Source of the DNA: Coniochaeta sp. PMI_546
Lineage: Eukaryota; Ascomycota; Sordariomycetes; Coniochaetales; Coniochaetaceae
DNA: 64,000 nucleotides
Direction: 5' to 3'
NCBI GenBank assembly: GCA_021432605.1
Contig: MU271147.1
Location: 1,364,001-1,428,000, forward strand
How positions within the stretch are numbered: position 1 is the stretch's first letter; every line of letters begins with the position of its first letter. Under the pieces are notes generated by a model. The model was not told the DNA's origin. It saw only the letters and a list, made by a program, of their open reading frames with translations, and did not search any database. A program made the position numbers and the translations under genes. This document shows, piece after piece, positions 54,175 to 64,000 of this stretch.

Positions 54175-56317
54175 CTAAGCATCCAACTTGAGCTTTTCGA
54201 GCATGGCATCGATCCGGTCCAGCAGAATCTGGTAGTTGATGGCATCAGCCGCAAGCTCGTCCTCCGCCCATCGTCCATCCAGAGTCTGCACTGCGCCCTC
54301 CTCCTCCCCTGTCAACTGCCCTACATCTCCAGCGCTGTTGGCTCCAATCTTCGGGCCATTTGCGGAATCTGTTGCATACCCGGATTCGATCTCGACGTCG
54401 AGGGGCTTTTCCCTCGCGATACCCTCTGGGAACTCTCGCTGATATCGCTGGGCAAGCTCCGCCTCGTTCTGCTCCATCATATCATCAACTCCCGCATCCT
54501 CGAAGCGCAGACGAAAGCGTTCGTTCAGGTAGTATCGAATGTCATCGAGAAGCTCAATGGTATCCGTTTCCTGTCTTGCCTTGAGCCGCAGAGCGCTCTC
54601 GTGGATCAGATCCGAGAACTCGGGTTCGTCAATGTAGTCTTCCAGCCGGTCAGCAAGGTACCGCGCGACAAAGTCCTCCAATCTCTGCACATTGAGATCC
54701 CATGCAGCGCGAATCACATCGTAGACATTGATTGGCTCTACTTCAACCTCCTCTTTACCGTTGCCGATCTCCTTCTTGGCTTTGAATCTGTCGACCGTGA
54801 CTGTGATGTTGCTACCGCTGCCGAGCGTGCTGATAGCCTGAGCTGCCTTCGTCTTGAGCTTGTCCAGTAGCAGCATATCAGATACATAGAGCAGATCCAG
54901 TGCTAAATCAAGAGAGATGTCGGCTTTCTCTGTGTAGAGGAAATGGAGAACCATCTCGAGCACCTCGGGAACGCAGTCCATCCTGATGATGTGAAGATAT
55001 TCGGTCTCCTGTGCCTCCAGGAACTGGCTTGAGAACATGGTCTCGAAGTACGGGCTGCGGATAAGGAAAGCCTTGTGGACAGGGTACAATACGGACCGCC
55101 TCCGCTTCTGGGCCGGAGCCGGGTCTGATGTCACAGCATGTGGTCCCACGGGTATGCCAATGCCATTGGTAGATCCCACGATAACAGGGGAGTCCTCGGC
55201 TTCTCCCTCGACATCTGCTCGAAGTATGCAATCCGCGAACATAGCATTGTGGTGCGGCCACTTGATCTTATCAAGTTTGGCTGTGTCAACGACCATTTTG
55301 TGCTTCAGCACCGTGCCGCGAAAGGTCTCCTCAACTTGCCGCTGGGCACGCGCAACCTCGTCCTGGTAGCGCTGACGGGCTAGGCGGCGGTCGTTTGCGG
55401 ACAGAACGGCCTCCCACAATTTCTCGATCTCAAGTTGCTTGCATAACTTGTCAATCCCTTTGAAGACTTCTTCCTCTGTGGACTTGGAGTCCGGACCGAC
55501 TACATCTTTCGGGAGGTCTCCCAGGTACAGGTAACGCAACACAAAGGTGAACGAGTCGACAGGGATGGTTGGTGGGAGTCTCCAAGTGGTGGTCTCGGGT
55601 GCGTCAACGAGCTTCTTGTAGAAGTAGGGTGATCGTGCCGAAAGTATGAAGCGATGCAAATCAAATGTCACACCGGACGAGGTGGTAACTGTAAGATCCG
55701 TGGTCTTCGGGCTTTTGCGGCCTAGGAGTGAGGTAAGATGGGATGCCCATTCCTGGAGAGGATCTGTCGACTTCGAAAAGTCGTACGACAGCAGCAGGTT
55801 CCTGATGCGGTCGTTCAGAGCATTCTTGGAGGCATTAGCATTCGGCTTTCAGACTCTGTCTGTGACAATGAAGCACTAACGTAGACTGTCCGCTCGCCAA
55901 CCCATGTGCCTCTGTCCGCCAAAGCTCCTGAAGATCCGTCAGTTATGATTTCAAAGAGCAGTCCCAGATATTGAGAACAAACCTGATTCTAGGAGTAGCT
56001 GCACCAGCTCATAGTGACCACAAAGGCTGGCCTATAAATCGATCGTCAGCGCCACATCTTGCTCCTCAAGTGTAAGGATTTTGACTTACAATAATCAGTG
56101 GAGTGTAGTCAAACTGATCTTTGCCGTTGATGTTCACCCCAGAAGAAATCATCTCCTGACATCGTCTCAGGTCGCCACGGCGGCATGCTTGCAGAAATTC
56201 TTCAAACTCGGGACTTAAATCAAGCGGGTTCTCTTCTCGAAGCTCGCCGCTGCGGATGAGCTCTTTCTCCTCCTTGATCTTGGCTTCGAGCTCGTCTTTG
56301 CGGATGGTAGTTGTCAT
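54175..56317 (-). CDS. Ankyrin and double BTB/POZ protein (ABTB1/Btb3-like)
   Basis: This class carries ankyrin repeats and two BTB domains, and relatives act as Cullin-3 substrate adaptors. I read four exons: 56317-56090, 56031-55983, 55927-55881 and 55824-54175, with introns of 55-58 bases, giving 657 aa. An N-terminal EEFLQACRRGDLRRCQEMISSG, then GKDQFDYTPLII joined to ASLCGHYELVQLLLESGA, gives the ankyrin part (about 35-95). BTB1 includes VTFDLHRFILSARSPYFYKKL and BTB2 includes YPVHKAFLIRSPYFETMF and ALDLLYVSDMLLLDKLK. The C-terminal part is helical and acidic. All four exons join in frame across conserved sequence. It is divergent from NIMA kinase. Confidence 0.9.
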
Positions 56318-57003
56318 TTAAGTCTCGTAGCCGGTGCAGCAGAAAGTCACCAATGTCCTAAAGAAAAGACCCAAACCGTATATAGACTTCGCAAGGGCGG
56401 ATGAAAGTTAGTCTCTGACTTCCGTTGTGATAGGGAATTTCTCGCAGCTCGCTGGACCGAAGATCGAATATTCTACCACTCGCAGAGACAGCTTCATACA
56501 TGTACGTACCCGCCACAGGCGAAATAGGATGCTGGAGATAGCCGGATGTAAGAGTCCGGCCTTCCTCCTCTGGCACGTCATCAAGACCCACGCACAGCAC
56601 GCATGCCATCGCTATCGATACGGCGATAACGATAACCCGATAGCGATAAGTAAACGATCACGTGGATGGCGTTGCGGGAGCAGATGGTTGTCGCCCCACA
56701 TCAGCCTCAACTGCAAGGGGCGCTAAAGAACGCATTAGACGCTCATTGGCCCGAGCTCGATGGCCGTTGCTATGGCACCTCTTTTGTTGACTTGGCGCCC
56801 TTATTGAAATCGTCCTTACCATCGGCCGATGATTACATCGACCAACACCCCCGAAGTCTCGACCTTCAACACTGGTGGAGGTCGTCACCCACGATTGATA
56901 CTAACAACAACAGGGAACAAACAGGTTCGAAACAGCACCCCGATCCATGCTTATGGACCAGAGTATTGTCAGTCAATAGAAGCAACCCGGAATCCGATTC
57001 AAG
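56318..57003. promoter_or_regulatory. Bidirectional promoter, ABTB-like gene and NIMA kinase
   Basis: The 686-base region separates two divergent starts. At 56617-56648 there are five GATA cores, and a CACGTG E-box follows at 56659-56664. GATA factors such as AreA, and bHLH factors, are the known binders of such sites; use here is inferred. Confidence 0.55.
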
Positions 57004-59448
57004 ATGTCGTCGTCAGAGGGTGACAAGTACGATGTGCTCGAGAAGATCGGTAGGATATGTTGACGCTTACTTGTAGTGCTACTGCTAACACAATCATCAA
57101 AGGCCATGGCTCCTTTGGAGTTATCCGCAAGGTTCGCAGAAAGAACGATGGCCTGATCATGTGTCGCAAGGAGATCAGCTACCTCAAGATGTCTCAAAAG
57201 GAGCGTGAGCAGCTGCATGCTGAGTTCCAGATCCTGTCGACACTAAGCCACCCGAACATCGTCAAGTACTACCACCGCGAGCACCTGAAGCAGTCCCAGG
57301 ACCTTCATTTCTACATGGAATATTGCGGCAATGGAGACCTGGGTCGAGTCATCCGCGACTTGTCGCAGAAGAACCAGTATGCCGAGGAGTCTTTTGTCTG
57401 GAGCATATTCGCGCAGCTCGTCACAGCTCTGTATCGATGTCACTACGGAGTTGACCCGCCTGAAGTCGGCAAGACCATCCTTGGTCTTGGCAGCACCGCG
57501 AAGCCTAAAGCTCCCACAGGGGGGATGACAATCCTACATCGTGACCTCAAGCCAGAGAATGGTAGGTGCATCTACATTGCATAACAAGGAAACAATGGCT
57601 GACAGACATGTGAACAAAGTTTTCCTTGGTGAGGACAACTCGGTGAAGCTCGGAGACTTTGGTTTGTCCAAGATGATTCAGTCGCACGACTTCGCGTCGA
57701 CCTACGTCGGCACCCCCTTCTACATGTCACCCGAGATCTGCGCCGCAGAGAAGTACACACTGAAATCCGACATCTGGTCACTGGGTTGCATCATATACGA
57801 GCTGTGCTCTCGCGAGCCTCCATTTAATGCCAAATCGCACTTTCAGCTCGTTCAGCGAATCAAGGAGGGCAAGATTGCCCCCTTGCCGGCCATCTACTCC
57901 GCCGAGCTGATGGCGGTAATTAAGGATTGCCTGAAGGTCAACCCCGAGCGCCGGCCCGACACGGCTCAGCTCCTGAACCTTCCCGTCGTTCGCCTCATGC
58001 GTAAAGAAAAGGAGGTGGTCGAGTTCAGCAAGATGCTCAAGGCCAAAGAGGACGCTCTCGACAAGCGCATCCGCGAGCTGGATCACAAGCTCAGCTCTGT
58101 CGAGAACGACAAAGCCTGCATCCGTCAGGAGATCGACTCATCCCTCCGCCGAGAGTGGGAGGTCAAGGCTCGACTCGAGATTGATCGCCTGGTTAACCAG
58201 GAGATCGAGAACTTACAGAAGAAGTTTGAGGAGGAAGTCCAGACCGAGGTTACCACCCGCGTGGACGCCGAGTTAGCCAAATACGCCATCACTAAGAAAG
58301 TCAGCATCATGGAGAACGAAGTGACGGACTTCTCGTCGTCACTGGCCAAGTCAGATTACCCCTTCTCCTCCATCGGCGGCGGCAGCATAGACGAATTCCC
58401 CTCAACGACGGACATAACCGAGCTCTCCTACGACTCCCCAGAGCCCCCTCGAGATCTTAAGAAGAATGCTCGGACGCCCTTTGCACGAGCACAGACTATG
58501 TTCGCGACCGGCCAAGGTCATGCCGGTACGCCTATGGACATCGAGATGGCATCGCCCTCGCCCATCACCATCGCGTCTTTATCCCTCTCTCCTCGCCGTA
58601 ACGCGGCCACAAAGGCCCCGCACAACCCGGCGAATATCTTCACGGCCAACCAGGTCATCACGGGGGACCCGCGGTGGGAAGCCACACGAGACTCTTCAGG
58701 TCTCGTATCCGACTCCGAGTCGGAAGACGAGGCACCCATCCCGTCCCCAACACGCATGATCAAGTCGATCAAGAACCCTTTCCAGTCCAAGAACCGCCCG
58801 GCTCTGCACGCAACCAAGACAGCACCCATCGGCCGCCTAATGCAATCCAAGCAAACCCTCCCTCCACACGCCAAGACGGCTAACAACCTGACGGCGATGT
58901 CCTCCAACCCGGACCTCCTCGGCGTCCGCCCGCAGGGAAGCAGCAACGCCCTGCGCGAGCGCTGCACGAGCCCCAACCGTCGGCTCTCCAAGATCCCCTC
59001 CGCCACCAACCTCAACGGCGCCAACCCAAACAACAACTCCAACTCCTCCGGCTCCGACTCCGGCCCAGCCCTCTCCCGCCAACCCTCCTTCTGCAAGCCG
59101 AACTCCATCCCCGAGGGTTCCGGCCTCGTCTCCAAGGTCGGTGCCAAGGCCAAAGCTGCCGCGGCGGCGGCGGCGGCGGCAGCAGCAACTGGCAATGGAG
59201 TGAGAGGCAGGACGCTGGTCGAGCTGCAGCAGGCCAGGGCGGGCGGCAGACCGATGAGTGCCGTCCTGGGCGTCGGGGAGAACAGCATCGCCGTGGGAGG
59301 CGGGCCGCAGAGCCCTACCAAGCGGGCGTTTAGGGAGCATTTCGCCGGCAGGACTGGGGTGCTTGACCCCGCGCCTGTGTGGGATCCCGAGAGGGATGAG
59401 ATGCCGTCTCCGTTTTTGGTAAGGAGGAAGGCGGTTGGGCGCTTTTGA
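57004..59448 (+). CDS. nimA: NIMA-type mitotic serine/threonine kinase
   Basis: NIMA drives entry into mitosis in filamentous fungi and works with Cdk1. I read three exons, 57004-57049, 57103-57561 and 57620-59448, with introns of 53 and 58 bases, giving 777 aa. The kinase domain is at the N-terminus: YDVLEKIGHGSFGVIRKV (glycine loop), CRKEISYLKM (ATP lysine), HRDLKPEN joined across intron 2 to VFLG, KLGDFGLSK and GTPFYMSPE. A fungus-type insert lies between the helix with LYRCHYG and HRDLKPEN. A coiled coil covers about 345-430, where NIMA dimerises. The long tail is Ser/Pro/Thr-rich, with many SP/TP sites and a run of about ten alanines near 59155-59184. It shares a promoter region with the ABTB-like gene. 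Confidence 0.93.
59155..59184. repeat. GCN triplet run coding polyalanine
   Basis: GCT, GCC, five GCG and three GCA codons in a row lie in the NIMA tail. Mixed codons suggest it is partly stabilised against slippage. Confidence 0.85.
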
Positions 59449-62400
59449 AGAGAGGGATGATGATGAGGGGGGTTAGTGCTTGAGAATGATAATGGGGTCG
59501 AAGGGAGTCTGTTGAGGAGTTGGTGGCAGGCCAAGTACGCTGTGGTTTGACGGCGGTTGACGCTAAAGCTATTGATTATGGCTTCGTTGTCTATACTCGA
59601 CGAGTCGAAGGTTGGGTCAGCTATTGCTGGAGGCACTACGGTCCCAGACCGTTGTTCAGTCTTTTTGTCTTTTTCTTTTGTCATCATACGAACGGGGATG
59701 CAGTGGATGTGAGACGGGCTGATGATACTCTCCTGGCCTGGGGCTATGGAAGGAGAATGGCTGTCTACGTTGGCAACAGGCATGGCGTTGGGTCGTCGGA
59801 ATTTGGAGTACTGGTTGTTGGAACCCGGAGTTTGCATTTTGACTATGGTCCTGGATGAATTAACCAGTTCCTGGGTCTTGAGGTCTGGCTATTTGGTCTT
59901 GTACACTACGAAACGGCTTTAGCAAATACAGGACGTAACTGAACTATGTGCTGAGGAGCTCGGATGTGAATACTCCCATATCATCATCTCTGCCTCTGAC
60001 CACAGTGAAAACGAGTTCCCTGATCAGGGGTCGCGTTTTTCATTGACTACCAAAGGTAAAGCTCATGACAATGGCATCCCTGCCTACGGAACACTTGGCC
60101 TGCAAAGCAGCTCGTCCAGCTCCTTACCCTTCTTAATGCTACTGGCTACTCCTCTGTGACAACATCCCTCGTCGACTTGTTTGCTCTATGTGACACCTGT
60201 AAGGCCAAGCACAAGCAAAAGTATGGACCTGCAGTTCCTGTCCGACAGGAACGCTCCGCCATTGGCCGCGAACGCTTGACACTACGTGTCTGTCAAGCAC
60301 CGGTGACGCACGCAACATCAGGACGGCCCCCAGAGCCTCCGGAATCCGTAACCGGGAACTTGTCGAAATGGAATGTCTTAGTTCCCGTCTGCCGTGTGCA
60401 TAACGTCCTCGTGGTGCAGTGGTTGCGGTGGTGCGGTGATTCTTCTTTGCCCTAGCAAAATCTGCCCGCACTTGCACACTGTGATACTGTACTCCTTCGA
60501 TCCGGAGACATTCCGCGGTGCGTCAAGAAATCTGGTGGATTATAGCTTTCGAGCCACGACAAGCTGTCCACAACAAGACTCCAGCTCTCCTGCCCCTCGA
60601 AGCTCCTTGCAAGCCTGGCTGCAAAGGAGAACCGCCGATGGCTAGCTGCCGCTAGGGAGTCCTGCGGATCGGCCATTGGTCTAGCCCTCACGCAGATGGC
60701 AATGATCGGCATCAATTCCACCTCCAAGTGGTCCACGTCCCGGACCTTGGTACGTGTTTATTATATACTGCATAGTAGCGCGATGTGAATGGGGATTTCA
60801 ACCTCGCATGTTTCCCCACACATCACGTCCTCCTTGGAATTTGCTTCGAAACTTGTTCGTCTTCAATTGAAGCGTGGCGCCGCGCACTGTGCCGTCCTTC
60901 CGCAACGTCGAACACACACCCCCGTGGGCGGTGGCTTGGTGGCTGATGCATGGCGAGCAGGTAGCTGCAAGCGGTTAACAAACGCCCTTGCCTAGTGCCC
61001 GATGGTCGATGGCCTGGTAATCACGGACCATCATTTGTCCCTGAACGCCTTGCTTTTGACGCCAGTCTTGAACAAACAAGGGTCCAGACTCAGGGACGGT
61101 CTCCATCATGGTATGGATTCTGGGCTGATCCGCGTATTCGATCTACACAGGTATTGCCTTTCTCGAGTATAGCTTCAGAACCTGGCTCTGGACAGTGATT
61201 CTTTTTTAGCTCGGGTGCGGGCTCGGATCGCCTCCCGACCTAGGGGGGGCCCACCATACGGTCTGGGCTTCAAGCTAAAGAACAGCGCTTGTTTGCTCCT
61301 CAAGGGTCCAAGAAGGCAAGACCCCAAAGGAATGTGCAGCCGAGAAACAGATTTAAGGGGTGTGACGAAAGGAAAGTGGCTGGCGAGAGTGGAAGCGAAG
61401 CAAGACAGCGAAAAAAGAAAGATTGTGTTGCATAAGGAAAAGATAAACTTGGAGAATGTGTTTGCTAACCGACCGCTAGGAGGACGTTGTGGTTTGACTT
61501 CGTTTACACTAGGAGGGATTCCAGGTCCCTGGTAAGCCACTCTCCTGTTCTTGCCTTGTCCCCGAGGACCCGATTACTGATAGCGATATCAAAGTATTGC
61601 GGAAGCCGCCGCTCCCTCGATATGCCAAGGGAAACGAGGTTCAGGGGGTCTGCAAACCCGGAGTCTGGACTCCAATAGTTACAGGCTCGGCACGTGAGCA
61701 CCCAGCAGTTGTAAAAATGCCAAACAGCTGCTTCGTCAAATGAAGGAGGATTCCACTGACAGGGTGCGAGACAGCATACCTACCGAGAAGCTATAGCCAT
61801 CGTGCAGCACCATATACCGCACCTTTTCCCAGTTGGGATCGGTTAGGACAGCGTCGTATCCAACGCCCAATAGTTTCCAATCGTATTTTTCTCAACTGTT
61901 CTTGCTTGGGCCAAACTGCGGTCGGCCTATTCGAGAAAGACAGCCCTCGCCGCAGCCACGCGTTCCGGAAAGGGAAGAGGCAAAGTCACATCGGCTTGAT
62001 ACTCAAGTTCAATAGCCGGTGCTCGCTTCTGTTATCCCTGGTACCCCGGCTTACGCGGTTTCACGAACGCCTGCAACGGTTCCTAGGAGGCGTTTACCGT
62101 GATCCAGTCCCGCCTCCTGGTCACACCCTAAGGAGGTCAAGCCCGTAATTTCGGGGAGATCATTGCCAGCCGCGCGGGTTAGGCTGTCCGCCGATTCGGG
62201 AAGGTCCCAAGGAGTCCAAGGGTAACCAGCTGTGGTATACTGGTTCCAAATTTCCCGAAGAGTGTAGGGCAGATCACCCGGGCGTCACCACCAAATACCG
62301 GTAGCTGGACCCTTGCTATCGATCCTCAAGGTCCATTGATTTCCGGGTGTGTTGTTCAACAGTATCATCGCAGACGTACCTTGGCTTGAAGAGAGCCATG

Positions 62401-63549
62401 GCAGGCTCCTGCTGAGAGCTTGTCGGTCTTTACACCTACTTGCTATCTGCCGGTTCCTAATCTGTTGTGCTGAGAGGTCCAGACTGGATCCAAGTGGCGT
62501 GATCGCATGCCTTGTACGCTCATTCAGCCATTGATAGAGCCAGAAACCACTGACTCATGGATTCCAGCGGTGAATACAGCGTTGCTCCATCTTTGTTAGT
62601 TGAGACACAGATACGTGAACTTCACTACGGATCGATCGTCGCAAGCCCCTCACCGTCCAGGCCGTATTCAGCTGGACCAGCAATGCAGATCGACTCATGA
62701 TCTACTCTCGCGATGCTATCTATCACCCAATGCAGAGATGGTTATCACCCTGTTTGGCTGTTTTGCTGGTTGGCCTGATGGAGGCCAACCATGGCAGGAA
62801 GAAATCCTTCGGTGCTCCGCTCGTAGAGCCATGACCAGAATGAAGCTTACTCGGAGCCTATGGGATGCATCATTGCTGTCCGCGATAGCTGCCATGTTCC
62901 TCAAATCAGTGAGTGACTTGATCTCTGAACGTCATGCGACATGACTGTATGAGCCATTGGCCGGGCTGGCTAGGCCGTGCCAATAATGCTCTCGTACGTC
63001 CAATATCGGACCGCCAGCAGCGCAGTGCGTGACACCGTAGGGTGTACTCTGCGGAAGTGAGGTACTTCCTAAATTTCGAGCAGAATCTGGTCATGGTCCC
63101 CACAGACCAGGAGGGTGACGTGCGCAAGTCGACGTCCGATGCTACGAGAGGTTTGTCGGCCGACTTGATCCGTGATTGATCCCGTTGCTGCTGGGCGGAA
63201 TAGAAAAAGAGAGAGTATACACTACATGCCTTGCGACCGAGTGGTACTTCTCGTCGGTTCCCGGCACGCATGTCAGTAGAACTTGGCGATGTGATTGCGG
63301 CGCACCCTCCACCGGGACTCGTTCCAGGATAGGTAAGAACGGTCTTGGAAGACCGCAAGCGACGGTCCATGGTCGAGAGACAATTGTCAAATCGAGCATA
63401 TTTCACGGAGATGAGGTTTCCTTGCGTCGAGTGATTCGAAGGTGTGAAGAGATCAGAAGTTGATATGGTGCCATCGACTGAAAGTGCATCCGTAAAAGTC
63501 TCCCCTATGTGCGACCTATCGAGCTGATCGCTACGAGATCTTCTCGAGA
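59449..63549. other. Gene-poor right part
   Basis: About 4.1 kb follows NIMA without a gene I can support. The longest frames (61215-61535 on +, 61175-61540 on -, and 62906-63556 on -) have no recognisable motif and no believable start context. I see no repeat unit, no transposase or reverse transcriptase motif, and no tRNA. A weak tRNA-like 5' half near 60407-60430 lacks the rest of the fold. Confidence 0.45.
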
Positions 63550-63894
63550 TCAGCAAACGAAAACCGGATCATTGCTCTCATCGTATGTATGTTGCATGTG
63601 CAAACATTCATGCATGCAGTCGAGGCATTCCTGCGCGCTCTGGACATAAGTGATGATGCATCGAAAGCACCAAATACCATTGTCGAGTTCGAAGACTGAT
63701 ATGCAAACAAATGCCTCGCTCAAGACAGTAGCATCACCATAGACTTTCTCGAGTTGATACAAACGTTCTGGATCGTTGACGGTTCCAAACAGGGCAGGGT
63801 TCTGAGTGTAGCGAGAGCCCAGCCGCCGTCTTTCTGCACGGTAGCCGAGCCTACACACCGTGACATCGTCGCTGACGCTCCGGCAGCCCACCAC
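63550..63894 (-). CDS. Possible zinc-knuckle protein, 3' part
   Basis: The last half of this frame reads GIWCFRC, then 13 residues, then CLDCMHECLH, a spacing like the fungal small zinc knuckles that have WxCxxC...CxxCxHxxC. The stop is at 63550. The first half (residues 1-45) is weak, so the true upstream exon is probably elsewhere. A GTAAGT on the minus strand at 63990-63985 may be the donor of an exon that runs off the window, but I could not place its acceptor. It recalls the zinc knuckle of the orphan protein at 6168-7451, without clear homology. Confidence is low. Confidence 0.3.
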   Translation of the reverse strand: MVGCRSVSDDVTVCRLGYRAERRRLGSRYTQNPALFGTVNDPERLYQLEKVYGDATVLSEAFVCISVFELDNGIWCFRCIITYVQSAQECLDCMHECLHMQHTYDESNDPVFVC

Positions 63895-64000
63895 GCCAAG
63901 TTCTTACTGGGCAGCTCTGGTGTGCTTACTCAATGAATACTTTTGCCCAGAACGTTGGCTCGACGAGCTGTGTCTGTAGTCGACACTTACTACGATTGTT
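63895..64000. other. Right-edge sequence
   Basis: Only 106 bases, with a minus-strand GTAAGT donor-like site at 63990-63985. A gene may start outside the window. Confidence 0.3.

Noticed and set aside
58518-59837. Minus-strand 439-aa open frame opposite the NIMA tail
   Set aside because: It overlaps a conserved kinase gene and arises from its low-complexity tail and polyalanine region. It has no domain.
60407-60430. tRNA-like 5' half
   Set aside because: It resembles the D-arm region of a tRNA, but no anticodon arm, T-arm or matching acceptor stem follows.
62906-63556. Minus-strand 216-aa open frame
   Set aside because: No ATG context of note, no motif, and composition like random frame. 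It is not supported.
1-64000. Retroelement, virus-like element, DNA transposon or CRISPR array
   Set aside because: No reverse transcriptase, integrase, transposase or capsid motif, no long terminal repeats, and no regular spaced repeats were found in any frame.

Overview
The window is nuclear DNA of a filamentous ascomycete (Pezizomycotina). The evidence is short GT-AG introns of about 50-90 bases with CTAAC-type branch sites, one gene per 2.5-3 kb on both strands, long pyrimidine-rich leaders, and fungal-only families: a XlnR/Xyr1-like Zn2Cys6 factor, a DUF3433 membrane protein, a PTH11/rhodopsin-type membrane protein, a 2EXR protein and NIMA kinase. I cannot assign the class with confidence; Sordariomycetes is my guess. 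All splice models were built by hand from reading frame, splice consensus and family conservation.

Left part (1-20.7 kb). Purine synthesis GAR transformylase (+) faces the ribosome/mitochondria quality-control factor Vms1 (-). Then come an orphan protein with a C-terminal zinc knuckle (-), an Hst2-type sirtuin (-), a XlnR-like regulator (+), an ER acetyl-CoA transporter of the AT-1/SLC33A1 family (+), TYW3 of wybutosine synthesis (+), MICOS subunit Mic19 (-), and an SRPK-like kinase gene (+) with two frameshifts.

Middle part (20.7-41 kb). A ferric reductase with a long upstream region, 2-isopropylmalate synthase (leucine synthesis, with two Gcn4/CPC1-type sites upstream), importin beta-1, an unresolved multi-exon gene, PAPS reductase (sulfate assimilation), and a frameshifted 2EXR gene.

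Right part (41-64 kb). A gene-poor stretch, a rhodopsin-type membrane protein, a large disordered orphan protein, the DUF3433 protein, and a divergent pair made of an ankyrin/double-BTB protein and NIMA kinase. The final 4.5 kb has almost nothing recognisable except a possible zinc-knuckle gene at the right edge.

The genes are mostly housekeeping and are not functionally linked. I see no biosynthetic cluster, no CRISPR, no tRNA or rRNA gene, and no recognisable retroelement or virus-like element. The least ordinary items are the two frameshifted genes, the zinc-cluster gene split around a 20-base microexon, the orphan zinc-knuckle protein, the unresolved gene near 35 kb, and three nearby genes with N-myristoylation-type starts. 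I found no convincing new biological system.
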